DNA of 15,705 bases from CAZLFQ01 sp964625465 (GTDB lineage Bacteria > Pseudomonadota > Alphaproteobacteria > Rickettsiales > Midichloriaceae): assembly GCA_964625465.1 (NCBI GenBank), contig CAZVFD010000034.1:1-15705 (forward strand). Reading direction: 5' to 3'. How positions within the stretch are numbered: the first letter of the stretch is position 1; each line of letters begins with the position of its first letter. This document shows positions 7,132-15,429 of this stretch, piece by piece. The position numbers and the translations under genes are program-made. The notes below the pieces were generated by a model. The model was not told where the DNA came from and did not search any database. It worked only from the letters and a program-made list of their open reading frames with translations.

Positions 7132-9555
7132 ATGTCTGTTTTACATGAGTCTGGTTTTGTTGCTTCTAATTTGTTTGAGATTGATGTTGCGCAATTTATA
7201 AGTCAGCTAGAGAACCCGTTGATTAAAGAACTCTCTTTCGACGAATATGCGGATATGATGTCTGCTGTGAGAGAAAACAACGTCACTTATTCTGAGTATA
7301 ATTATTCTCTGCATCCACAAAGCAACGATATAGAATTTATACAGCTATATTGTAATTCATCGTCAGCGCTAAATTCAAATGATGCAGTTCAGCTTTTTTT
7401 CGCTGGAGGACTGAATGTTGCCACGATGTTAACTTTGCAGCCGAGTGATAGTTGTAAATCATTGGCAATATGGTTTGATACTAATTCGACTTCAAAAATT
7501 GGAAGTATAATTGGTAATGGTCAGTTGGATAATCTATACATGTTCAACAGCCATGGTTTTGATTTTACAAATAGCATAATAGGTAATGTCAAAAATGTTT
7601 TTGCAGCAGCAAATAAATTGCCAGCTCATTTTTCTAATCTTACTGAAGCTAGAGCTTCGGATTTTGCGCCGTATTTGAATTCACAAAATTCAACATCAGA
7701 AATTCATTTTTCAAATTTACAAAGTTTGTGTGAATTTTCATCATTCGCAAGCAAAGTTGATCTGCAGGGTTCAGGATATGTAAATAAATATAATGTCGAC
7801 TGTAAAAAACTATCTTTCACTAATTCAACTTTCATGTTTGATACTGGGTCTTTAAAATTTGAGAAATTAGATTTTCAAAATTCAACTGTATCAAGTCAGC
7901 AAGTCGAGTTGGGTCTAAAGACCGCTTACAATATATCTGAAATTGCAGATTTTATTCATCACGCATTAAAAACTAATCAGGTAACTCTAAATTTCTTAAG
8001 CAATGCAAACCAAGTGAATGTTGGGAATGTCACATTGAATTCAGGCGTTGTTGTTAATGCAAATGCCACTGTGAATATTGATAACAAGATGAATACTACC
8101 AGTCTGGAAATTAACACGCCAAGAGACGCTAATGTAAATGGGTATTTGACAACAGGCGAACTGGAAATTAAGGCAAATAATACTGTTTTTGATTTTGGTA
8201 GTAGAGTAATCGCAAATAATGCGACTTTCTTATTAAGTCCAAATAATGGAACACTTTCACTTAAAATGGGTGCGGAGTTTTTTACCGAAGGTCTTAAGTT
8301 AAGCAATGGAACTACTGTTGTAGTAAAGTCAGCAACTTTGGTGGCGAAGGAAACATCTGGCTATAACTTTACGGTAATCGCAAAGCCGAATAGTTTTAGT
8401 ATAGCTAAAACCCTAATACCAAGTCCTGTAAAGGTTGAACCAACTCCCACACCTGGTGGTGGAGGTGGTATGAAGTCTGTTTTTACAAAAACCATAGCGA
8501 CTCCGTCATATCAAGATACATGTAGCGAAACAGGAAAAAATTACTTTGATCCCACTAAACAAAGGAATGAGGTATGTTACTCAGATAAGGTGGCGCAATT
8601 ATACGTGGTTGGATTTAAAGAATCATGGCAAGGTGATCCAAGTTCTTATGTTGATTTAGGCACTGTAGAGGGGTTTGTTAAGTTAATTGAGATAACAGCT
8701 TCATATTTTAAGGCAAATCTTGCCTTGACACAAAATGAAGAGCATCTAACAAAAGTCGTAAATAACTTAATTGTTATATACAAAATTTTAGAAGCAAGGT
8801 TTTTACATCCAGGTGGCGATGAAGCGTCATGTAAGAAAAATGGAAATTATGCTAAATTACTACAAAAAGCCTGGAGCGCAGTGCATGAACTTTCTTCAGT
8901 TGAAATTCCCTTGGCGGTTGGTGACGGAGTGCATAAAGAGCCATATATGCATTTGCCGAGTAAGCTTATAATATCGGGTAATTTTAGTGAGATTATACAA
9001 AGTCCGAATGGAGAAGCTGTTGATAATGTCGCTAAACTAATTCAAGCATTGCAAACCCTTTCGAAAATTAGCAATGGCAATATTAAGCCAGAAGATAAAG
9101 TTATTGAGTTTAATAATGCGATGCAAAAATTTGGTAATTCGCCAACTTTAAATCCAAAGCGTCCGATTCAGACAGAAGATCAAAAGCGCACTAGTGTTTC
9201 GCAAAACCACCTTGAAAATGTATATAGATATGATGCTAATGATCCTGACTATGTTTACCTTCAAAAAGTATTCAAAGGATACGAATGTGATATGTCAGTT
9301 GGCGATCTCAAAAAGCGCTTAAACCCAGAGACAAACATCGTAGAAAAAATAATCTGCCAAGAAGACTGCACAACTTCGATGATCGAAGATGCCTTATTTA
9401 GGGCGACTGGTGCAAAAAATCTTGAAGATTTAATTCATGCGCTCAAGTTGTACTTCGAAGATAATAATGCAAATTATTTTCAAAAGAAATGTTTCCAAAT
9501 AGAAGCGCTTGTGGAGCAAGCTGTCAAATATGCGAATAAATATGATTTTATCTAG
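7132..9555 (+). CDS. Giant FHA/CdiA-like polymorphic toxin, amino-terminal part (split by frameshift)
   Basis: 807 residues to the stop at 9553-9555. Residues 1-435 are Asn/Ser/Thr-rich with short alternating strands (for example NVTLNSGVVVNANATVNI and LEIKANNTVFDFGS), the look of a beta-helix or surface adhesin. A PTPTPGGGGG linker (437-446) follows, then a more helical, cysteine-containing region (447-807). I see no signal peptide at the start (MSVLHESGFVASNLFEIDV is not hydrophobic), no TPS domain and no neighbouring CdiB-like transporter. The ATG lies about 30 nt after a strong promoter, but no good Shine-Dalgarno is present. The frame fails at a T run (9546-9549), and the next frame continues the same protein, so this is the first part of one gene of about 2057 residues. 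The family assignment rests on the downstream part and is tentative for this half. Confidence 0.7.
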   Translation: MSVLHESGFVASNLFEIDVAQFISQLENPLIKELSFDEYADMMSAVRENNVTYSEYNYSLHPQSNDIEFIQLYCNSSSALNSNDAVQLFFAGGLNVATMLTLQPSDSCKSLAIWFDTNSTSKIGSIIGNGQLDNLYMFNSHGFDFTNSIIGNVKNVFAAANKLPAHFSNLTEARASDFAPYLNSQNSTSEIHFSNLQSLCEFSSFASKVDLQGSGYVNKYNVDCKKLSFTNSTFMFDTGSLKFEKLDFQNSTVSSQQVELGLKTAYNISEIADFIHHALKTNQVTLNFLSNANQVNVGNVTLNSGVVVNANATVNIDNKMNTTSLEINTPRDANVNGYLTTGELEIKANNTVFDFGSRVIANNATFLLSPNNGTLSLKMGAEFFTEGLKLSNGTTVVVKSATLVAKETSGYNFTVIAKPNSFSIAKTLIPSPVKVEPTPTPGGGGGMKSVFTKTIATPSYQDTCSETGKNYFDPTKQRNEVCYSDKVAQLYVVGFKESWQGDPSSYVDLGTVEGFVKLIEITASYFKANLALTQNEEHLTKVVNNLIVIYKILEARFLHPGGDEASCKKNGNYAKLLQKAWSAVHELSSVEIPLAVGDGVHKEPYMHLPSKLIISGNFSEIIQSPNGEAVDNVAKLIQALQTLSKISNGNIKPEDKVIEFNNAMQKFGNSPTLNPKRPIQTEDQKRTSVSQNHLENVYRYDANDPDYVYLQKVFKGYECDMSVGDLKKRLNPETNIVEKIICQEDCTTSMIEDALFRATGAKNLEDLIHALKLYFEDNNANYFQKKCFQIEALVEQAVKYANKYDFI
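9546..9549 (+). other. Putative frameshift site, T homopolymer
   Basis: Four T residues stand where five would join the two halves of the giant gene (KYDF, then YLGKEVPDEVLEKI). The downstream frame has a stop at 9543-9545 and is open from 9546, so the two frames hand over within a few bases. A deletion, a base-calling error, or a -1 slip on the TTT codon would each fit. Confidence 0.7.
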
Positions 9556-9602
9556 GTAAGGAAGTCCCAGATGAAGTTCTAGAGAAAATTGAATATCCGT
9601 TT

Positions 9603-12600
9603 GTGTGGCTGATGAACGTTTCTCTTGAAAAAGATGGTAAGCTAGTTCCAACGGCAATCCCAGTGATATATTTGCCCAAAAAATTATTGGAGCAGTCAGA
9701 TGGGTTTCAACATGGTGCAATTACAGAACTCGGTGGAGGTTCTAGTTGTAAAATCGCAACAGTTGTTGGTGGTGCGCTTATAGTGAAAGACGGCTCTTAT
9801 AGTCTTGGTGATGTTCTGAATGCGGGAACTCTGAAAAAAGTTGGTGAAGGTGTGACTCAAGTTAATACAACTGATTATATTCACGGGTCTAGAGTGCATG
9901 TAGATGCAACGTCTTCAGATATAAAATCTTCAAGACTGACTTATGCCTACCTAATATCTGAAGAAGGAAAATTAATACTAAATTCCCAGAAGCAACGCTT
10001 ATCAGGAATTGGTTTCGAGGGTGAGATATATTTAAACTCAAATACAACTATCGATATTTCGCCACAAGAGATGATCAATGCCTTCTCGGCAAGCGGTGGA
10101 TGGGGGTATGTGAATTGGGCATCTCTCAAAAATATTCTGAATAACCTGAAAGGTTCTTTAACTATTAATAGTGATGGTAAAACAGTAGTACTGGGTCTGG
10201 ATGCGCAGGGAGAAGCTACTATATTACGCGCATTTTCTAAAGAATCTGTCCATATGGCAGCAGCTGTGGATAAAGAATTTTTTGATTCTTTATCCATTTC
10301 GAAAAAGAAAGGTGTTTTTAAAAGTAAAGTTAGAATAGATAAGCATACTAGCTTTACAAACGAATTTCAGGGAAATAATTTCGGGTCTAATGGCATGCCG
10401 ATTCAGCTTTTCTCAGTTCGAAGCGACGGTAAAGTTGAGATCGTTGCTATTAATCTTCATGCATTCAAGTATGAATTCATCAGCGAAGAGCAAGTTATAA
10501 TATATCCTGCTTTGGCATTGAATTATCAAATAGACTTTGCGAGTGAGAGTAAAAAAGGCTTTCTAGGTTTTAAAAACGGTGGGATAGTAATAGTCGAAAG
10601 CAAAGAAAGACTTCTCGCGCAGGGTTATACTGTAATAAAGCGATCAGAGCTTCATAATTATGGTATCGCCGAAGAGAGCTTCCTTAAAGGAAAGAAAGGC
10701 GTTGATGCCCCAGGTGCGTCTTTTTCCAATCATAATAATAAAGGTACTACAAAGTTTACCTCTGAACAAGGATCAGTCAATCTAGGAGGAAATCAGGAGT
10801 TGAAGAGTTACTCCTATGAACAAGTAAGGAAAAGTGCGGCATCCTATGGGCAAACATTAAGTCCTAGGGAAGTATCAGCGCACGCAAAGTGGCAAGAACA
10901 AGAGATAAGTAAACTTAGGACAGTTTCCTCAGAGATTCCAACTAATCTCAATAATGGTAACTTTGTTATACAAGCTAAAAACGGTGAGTTTATATTCAAA
11001 GGGACAGGGATTTATGTGAATCTAGATGTTGATGCAAAAGATATAAAAATCGAATCTAAGCGAACAATCATTGAAGAAGCTACAAAAGAAATGACAAAGC
11101 AATTCATGGTTAAATTTGGTTTCTATAATAACTTTGCAAATACATATGATCAATTTCAAGCTGCTTCTGAAACTGAAGAGGATATTAGCAAAGGTTTTGC
11201 ATATGCTGGGGCTATATACAGCCTTGCAAAGGCAATATTAAACCCAATTTCTATGGATCTTAAATTCCAAACAAGTTGGCAACAAGGTAAGCTGATTTTC
11301 AAAGAAGCAAACCTAACCCCTAGCACGCTTCGTAGCACAGGAAACACCACATTTAATGGTTTCAAAGTTTCAATTAATGGACTTATGGGAGAAGGCATAA
11401 ATTGGACTATTAATGCCCATGAATTCTTAATGCAACATGCGTTCAGTAGCTTCGAGAAAAAAATGGAAGTAAAAGGTGTGAATGGTGAGGTATCATTCAT
11501 AGATTCACAAACTATTGGCGGTGGTATTAATTTTTCTCAACTAAAGCAAAGTGGAATGGCGCCTAATGAACTGTTTTTAATACTTTCAGGGACCTTTGAG
11601 TTGAATGCTAAGACTGCGCACATTGAAGGACATATTGAAGCTTCTAAAGTTATACTTAAGCTTGATAAACTGCTTTTGAAATCGGTGTATCGCGTTATGA
11701 AGAGTGAAGGCTTTAGCGGAAAATTAAGTGCCAAAATTGGTTATAATCCTAATAACTTTACTCCCCCGTCGTTTGAATTTGGGGCGGAGGTGCGTCGTGG
11801 TGATCATCAGTGGATAGACCAGATGGCATCAATAGTAGGTACGGAAAGCGTGAGTGCGGTAATAAAAGAAATGCTGCACATTCAAGGAGGTTTGATTGCG
11901 CAGGCGAAGCGAGGTGAAAATGGAGAGCTTATAGACGGTGGGAATTTAGAAATAAAAGCCTTCGAGATTTTAGCAGAAAGTTTATACAGCTACATTCACC
12001 GAAAAGATATTGGAGGAAGTGTAGGAGTTGATTTTGGGTTGCCGAAGATTATTGACCGAATTAGCTTTTTGTTTGGGATGACCGATAAAGAGAAGGAGAC
12101 GTTTGCGACGATTGGTCGTGGGAACATTCAGGCGTTTATAAGGAATGTGCTAAATCGTGATATTAATAATTTGCAATCGGAGAGAGGTTTTGAAATTGAC
12201 CCGATAACAGGATTTTATCAGTCTGGATATTTTGATACGGTTTCAGCTGCGATGTGCAAAGTGCAGGGGACGTTCGATCGTTATTTTAATAACGATGCGG
12301 GGAATGTCAAAGAACCCGAGATAAGCATCTGGGATGTTATTGATTACGACGTGAGTGAAGATGAATTAGAAGACGCGGCGTTGAGAGATATACTCAAAGA
12401 AACCAAAGCGCAGCAATCGACGAAGAGCTTGCAGCAGATTAGAGAAGATATTGCATGTATAGATGTGCATAGAGTTCTATCTGGAAACCCTGAGATGCAG
12501 GAAGTTTCAGTTAAGCTTTATCAGCATATGGTTAAGAATGGTATGGATGAAAACGAAGCATTGGCGATTTTAGGAAATAGCCTAATTCAGATTCATGAGA

Positions 12601-13304
12601 ATCCATATGCAGTAGCACAGAATGCAGCCTTCCCGTTTGCGTTAGGAGCGGTTGAAGCCTGTGCTACAAACCCTGCCTGCGTTAACTTAGTAGCATTAAC
12701 TTTAACTGGGGCATTCGCTGCTGGAAAGATTATGGTAGAAGGGTTTGACATCGCGGAGGATATTGAGACCACTCTTTGGACGCCAGAAACAAAACTTGAT
12801 ATAAAAGACGAAGGTTTTGTTCCAGTTGATATTGACGCAACTTTGCCAGGGTTTGAACCATCAAATCTTAAATTCAAACTTCCTGGATTTGAAATATGGG
12901 AAGGGGATACTCTAAATATCTTATTTAAAGATGATAATAGCAAGATAACAGATTATGAAATATGGAAAAAATCTATTGAATTTAATGGTAATAAAGTCTA
13001 TCAACGAGATGATTTGATTGATCCTAAGCTTGTAGATCATAAAAAAGGAATGACAAATTTAGAATTAATGAAAGATGGTAAAGCGCCTAAAGGACCAGAT
13101 GGAAAGCCAATTAACTTGCATCATTTAATTCAGACACCAGATGGATCTATTGCAGAAGTAACGGAATCATTTCATAAAAAATATACAAAGATTATACATA
13201 TCAACCCTCCTACAGTAGAATCTGCGATAGATAGAAAAAATTTTGATAAATGGAGAAGTCAGTATTGGAAGGAAAGAGCTAAAGATTTTGAAGAAAAGAG
13301 GTAG
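9603..13304 (+). CDS. Giant polymorphic toxin, C-terminal part with LHH (HNH-superfamily) nuclease
   Basis: 1233 residues from a GTG, but the frame is open from 9546 and has no Shine-Dalgarno, so this is the continuation of the preceding frame. Residues about 1-760 are beta-rich with FHA-like repeats (GNFVIQAKNGEFIFKG, TIGGGINF). Residues 762-927 (GGLIAQAKRGENGELIDGG to DVSEDELEDAA) form the constant block that recurs in the orphan cassette. A variable C-terminus follows: a hydrophobic segment at about 1003-1045, which may help toxin entry, then a nuclease domain at about 1130-1233. That domain shows VYQRDDLIDP, TNLELMKDGKAP, GPDGKPINLHH (L1172-H1173-H1174) and later H1191 and H1199, the pattern of LHH toxins that cleave DNA. 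Its stop lies 4 nt before the SUKH immunity gene. The toxin call is strong; the delivery route is unknown. Confidence 0.82.
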   Translation: MWLMNVSLEKDGKLVPTAIPVIYLPKKLLEQSDGFQHGAITELGGGSSCKIATVVGGALIVKDGSYSLGDVLNAGTLKKVGEGVTQVNTTDYIHGSRVHVDATSSDIKSSRLTYAYLISEEGKLILNSQKQRLSGIGFEGEIYLNSNTTIDISPQEMINAFSASGGWGYVNWASLKNILNNLKGSLTINSDGKTVVLGLDAQGEATILRAFSKESVHMAAAVDKEFFDSLSISKKKGVFKSKVRIDKHTSFTNEFQGNNFGSNGMPIQLFSVRSDGKVEIVAINLHAFKYEFISEEQVIIYPALALNYQIDFASESKKGFLGFKNGGIVIVESKERLLAQGYTVIKRSELHNYGIAEESFLKGKKGVDAPGASFSNHNNKGTTKFTSEQGSVNLGGNQELKSYSYEQVRKSAASYGQTLSPREVSAHAKWQEQEISKLRTVSSEIPTNLNNGNFVIQAKNGEFIFKGTGIYVNLDVDAKDIKIESKRTIIEEATKEMTKQFMVKFGFYNNFANTYDQFQAASETEEDISKGFAYAGAIYSLAKAILNPISMDLKFQTSWQQGKLIFKEANLTPSTLRSTGNTTFNGFKVSINGLMGEGINWTINAHEFLMQHAFSSFEKKMEVKGVNGEVSFIDSQTIGGGINFSQLKQSGMAPNELFLILSGTFELNAKTAHIEGHIEASKVILKLDKLLLKSVYRVMKSEGFSGKLSAKIGYNPNNFTPPSFEFGAEVRRGDHQWIDQMASIVGTESVSAVIKEMLHIQGGLIAQAKRGENGELIDGGNLEIKAFEILAESLYSYIHRKDIGGSVGVDFGLPKIIDRISFLFGMTDKEKETFATIGRGNIQAFIRNVLNRDINNLQSERGFEIDPITGFYQSGYFDTVSAAMCKVQGTFDRYFNNDAGNVKEPEISIWDVIDYDVSEDELEDAALRDILKETKAQQSTKSLQQIREDIACIDVHRVLSGNPEMQEVSVKLYQHMVKNGMDENEALAILGNSLIQIHENPYAVAQNAAFPFALGAVEACATNPACVNLVALTLTGAFAAGKIMVEGFDIAEDIETTLWTPETKLDIKDEGFVPVDIDATLPGFEPSNLKFKLPGFEIWEGDTLNILFKDDNSKITDYEIWKKSIEFNGNKVYQRDDLIDPKLVDHKKGMTNLELMKDGKAPKGPDGKPINLHHLIQTPDGSIAEVTESFHKKYTKIIHINPPTVESAIDRKNFDKWRSQYWKERAKDFEEKR
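11885..12381 (+). repeat. Direct repeat, copy 1: constant block before the toxin tip
   Basis: This 497-bp block inside the giant gene recurs at 13872-14368 without indels. I count 13 mismatches (about 97.4% identity), with 329 consecutive identical bases (11991-12319). Similarity begins at AGGAGG and ends within the codons after the DELED motif. The three resulting residue changes are conservative (I/V, V/I, A/T). The repeat marks the constant/variable boundary and offers homology for toxin exchange. Confidence 0.95.
13297..13301 (+). promoter_or_regulatory. Shine-Dalgarno that fixes the immunity start
   Basis: AGAGG lies 7 nt ahead of the ATG at 13309 and inside the last toxin codons, coupling immunity translation to the toxin. 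The upstream in-frame GTG at 13243 lies inside the toxin gene and has no comparable site. Confidence 0.75.
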
Positions 13305-13308
13305 TAAA

Positions 13309-13842
13309 ATGAGTTATGTTAATTTTCTTAGTGCTATTAATTTACTTGATTTGAATTCAAGACATTATAGCGCAATTATTCCTCAAAGCGAGGAGAATAT
13401 TAAATCTGCAGAAGGTGCAATAGAATTGAAATTTCCTGAAACATACAAGTTGTTTTTAAAACAATTTGGAAGCTTGGATATTTCCTCCCAAAGTATATTT
13501 GGCTTAACAAACAATAACGATTTTAGCCAATATCTTTATGAAAACATAGTCTGTAATGTTAAGGAGATTAGGCAAGATGATAGTGACCCAAGGTTTCCTC
13601 ATTATCTCATCCCTATTCATGCATTAGGTAATGGAGAGTTGTCATGTCTAGATACATCGCAAATGAACGATCAAGGAGAGTGTCCTGTTGTGGCTTGGTA
13701 TTTTGGTGCTACTCTACCAAATGGAAAATTCGAAGTTTTAGCTGAAGATTTTGGGGCATTTTTCTTAGAAAAAGTAATCTGGGGATTGGAGTCTCTAGAA
13801 GAAGATGGAGAAGAAATAGACTGGGGTGACTTTAAGAAATAA
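13309..13842 (+). CDS. SMI1/KNR4 (SUKH) family immunity protein
   Basis: A 177-residue protein whose middle matches the SUKH fold: IPQSEENIKSAEGAI, then LKFPETYKLFLKQFGSLDI, then SIFGL. The next parts, YLIPIHALGNGELSCLDTS, VAWYFGA and LAEDFGAFFLEK, are the usual core strands and helix. SUKH proteins are the commonest immunity proteins of bacterial polymorphic toxins and are known partners of HNH-type nucleases; here it should bind and block the LHH domain encoded just upstream. Starting at 13309 rather than an earlier in-frame GTG is supported by the AGAGG site and by the sequence resemblance beginning soon after. The C-terminus is acidic (EEDGEEIDWGDF), in keeping with mimicry of nucleic acid. 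Its TAA (13840-13842) is in the same frame as the orphan toxin that follows. Confidence 0.9.
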   Translation: MSYVNFLSAINLLDLNSRHYSAIIPQSEENIKSAEGAIELKFPETYKLFLKQFGSLDISSQSIFGLTNNNDFSQYLYENIVCNVKEIRQDDSDPRFPHYLIPIHALGNGELSCLDTSQMNDQGECPVVAWYFGATLPNGKFEVLAEDFGAFFLEKVIWGLESLEEDGEEIDWGDFKK

Positions 13843-13871
13843 AAACCCAATCAAGAAAGTTTTTATAATTT

Positions 13872-14368
13872 AGGAGGTTTGGTAGCGCAGGCGAAGCGTG
13901 GTGAAAATGGAGAACTTATAGATGGTGGGAATTTAGAAATAAAAGCCTTCGAGATTTTAGCTGAAAGTTTATACAGTTACATTCACCGAAAAGATATTGG
14001 AGGAAGTGTAGGAGTTGATTTTGGGTTGCCGAAGATTATTGACCGAATTAGCTTTTTGTTTGGGATGACCGATAAAGAGAAGGAGACGTTTGCGACGATT
14101 GGTCGTGGGAACATTCAGGCGTTTATAAGGAATGTGCTAAATCGTGATATTAATAATTTGCAATCGGAGAGAGGTTTTGAAATTGACCCGATAACAGGAT
14201 TTTATCAGTCTGGATATTTTGATACGGTTTCAGCTGCGATGTGCAAAGTGCAGGGGACGTTCGATCGTTATTTTAATAACGATGCGGGGAATGTCAAAGA
14301 ACCCGAAATAAGCATCTGGGATATTATAGATTACGACGTGAGTGAGGATGAGTTAGAAGACACGGCGT
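13872..14368 (+). repeat. Direct repeat, copy 2: head of the orphan toxin cassette
   Basis: This is the second copy of the block at 11885-12381, at a fixed offset of 1987 nt. The seven mismatches at the left edge (within 106 bp) and six at the right edge (within 62 bp) flank a perfectly identical 329-bp core (13978-14306). This uneven pattern suggests recent recombination or gene conversion within the core. Confidence 0.95.
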
Positions 14369-15426
14369 CGAAAGAAAATACCAAAGACTTCGACGAGGAA
14401 GAAGAAGTTAACTTCGATGATGATTTTTATGAGGATTGGGCTTTAAACGATATTTTTGCAAAAGAAGAATTGAAAGAGTTTAAAACAAAGCTGCAAGGTA
14501 TAGTAGACGATGTAATAGTAGTTACCCCACTTCCTGATTTAGAAGGAGCGCCGACAGACCCAATACAATTTAGGTTGAAGGAAGAAGCGGCGGTGAAGGC
14601 CGTAGCGGAAAAGCTAGTGGTTTTGCACGCAGCATATATGGAGTTTGCAGAGGATCATCCATGGGTGGCCGAGCAAGGACTAAGAGCATTTAACATTGCA
14701 CTTCAGACATTAATAGCAGGGCCAGCGGGTTTTGCGAATTCGGTTAGAGGCGAGCTTTCTGGCGAGGCTATTAACTTGGTTGCAGGAGAGTATATTGCAG
14801 CGGGAGCAAACGCAGCAATAGAGGCTGGAGCTGAACAATTGATGTCTAGGTATAGCAGCTTAGATAAAGATGAAGCACGTATTTTAGTTGCGAGCACCGC
14901 TATAATTGGAGCTGGAGTCGCCGAAGGCAGCGCGGGCATGAAGCAGATTTTGCACTCTGTAAATGCCAAGAAAGCAGGTAAGGTTGAGGCCTCCAAGTTG
15001 AGCGTAGATTCGATAACATCTGATGATGTAAAAAGATATGCGAGTAAATTAAAAATTATGGAGCATGAAGGTGGGATTCATAAAGGGCATACAAGTGAAA
15101 GACATGTTGGAAAAAACAATGAATGGCTAGATAAAAGACTTGTAAATGAACCAAATTTAAGAGCTGCTACAAGTTATAAAGACTTAACTTCAGCAAATCA
15201 AGTTGTTCAAGAAATTATTACCCACAAAGCTGATGATATTTCTAAATGGTTAAGTGAAGCACCTATTGGTCAAAGAAAAGCTTTTGAGCTGGCTTTTGAA
15301 AAAGACATTGGTTACGGCCTCAGAAGAGGAGAAAAAGAAATTGCGCCTAGAAATAAAGCGGTTGTTGTGTTAGTTAAGAATGAAAAAGGTAAATTCGATA
15401 TTATAACTTCTTATCCGGTAGATTGA
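13879..15426 (+). CDS. Orphan CdiA-CT-like toxin cassette, bacterial RNase A-like domain
   Basis: 515 codons counted from a TTG, but translation from here is doubtful. AGGAGG (13872-13877) is only 1 nt from the TTG and is itself coding sequence in copy 1, and the first in-frame ATG is residue 63. Residues 1-163 duplicate the giant toxin. An acidic stretch (about 166-188) and a hydrophobic helical region (about 255-360), perhaps an entry domain, follow. Residues about 399-513 match the bacterial RNase A-like CDI toxin: GHTSERHVGK, AATSYKDLTSANQVV, NKAVVVLVKNEKGKF and ITSYPV. H409, R420, T510 and Y512 have the same spacing as the active-site residues I recall for CdiA-CT of Yersinia kristensenii (H175, R186, T276, Y278). 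The expected activity is RNA cleavage in a target cell. With no delivery portion of its own, I read it as a silent reserve toxin. Confidence 0.8.
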   Translation: MVAQAKRGENGELIDGGNLEIKAFEILAESLYSYIHRKDIGGSVGVDFGLPKIIDRISFLFGMTDKEKETFATIGRGNIQAFIRNVLNRDINNLQSERGFEIDPITGFYQSGYFDTVSAAMCKVQGTFDRYFNNDAGNVKEPEISIWDIIDYDVSEDELEDTASKENTKDFDEEEEVNFDDDFYEDWALNDIFAKEELKEFKTKLQGIVDDVIVVTPLPDLEGAPTDPIQFRLKEEAAVKAVAEKLVVLHAAYMEFAEDHPWVAEQGLRAFNIALQTLIAGPAGFANSVRGELSGEAINLVAGEYIAAGANAAIEAGAEQLMSRYSSLDKDEARILVASTAIIGAGVAEGSAGMKQILHSVNAKKAGKVEASKLSVDSITSDDVKRYASKLKIMEHEGGIHKGHTSERHVGKNNEWLDKRLVNEPNLRAATSYKDLTSANQVVQEIITHKADDISKWLSEAPIGQRKAFELAFEKDIGYGLRRGEKEIAPRNKAVVVLVKNEKGKFDIITSYPVD

Positions 15427-15429
15427 TGT

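Noticed and set aside
9540..9560. Classical programmed -1 frameshift signal
   Set aside because: The bases around the T run do not form an X-XXY-YYZ slippery heptamer, and I see no strong downstream stem-loop; a deletion or base-calling error is simpler.
13243..13308. Upstream extension of the SUKH immunity gene to a GTG
   Set aside because: It lies entirely within the toxin coding sequence and lacks a ribosome site, whereas 13309 has AGAGG 7 nt ahead.
11885..14368. Insertion sequence or integron cassette as the source of the repeat
   Set aside because: No terminal inverted repeats, transposase, attC-like site or target duplication is visible; the repeat is coding sequence kept in frame in both copies.
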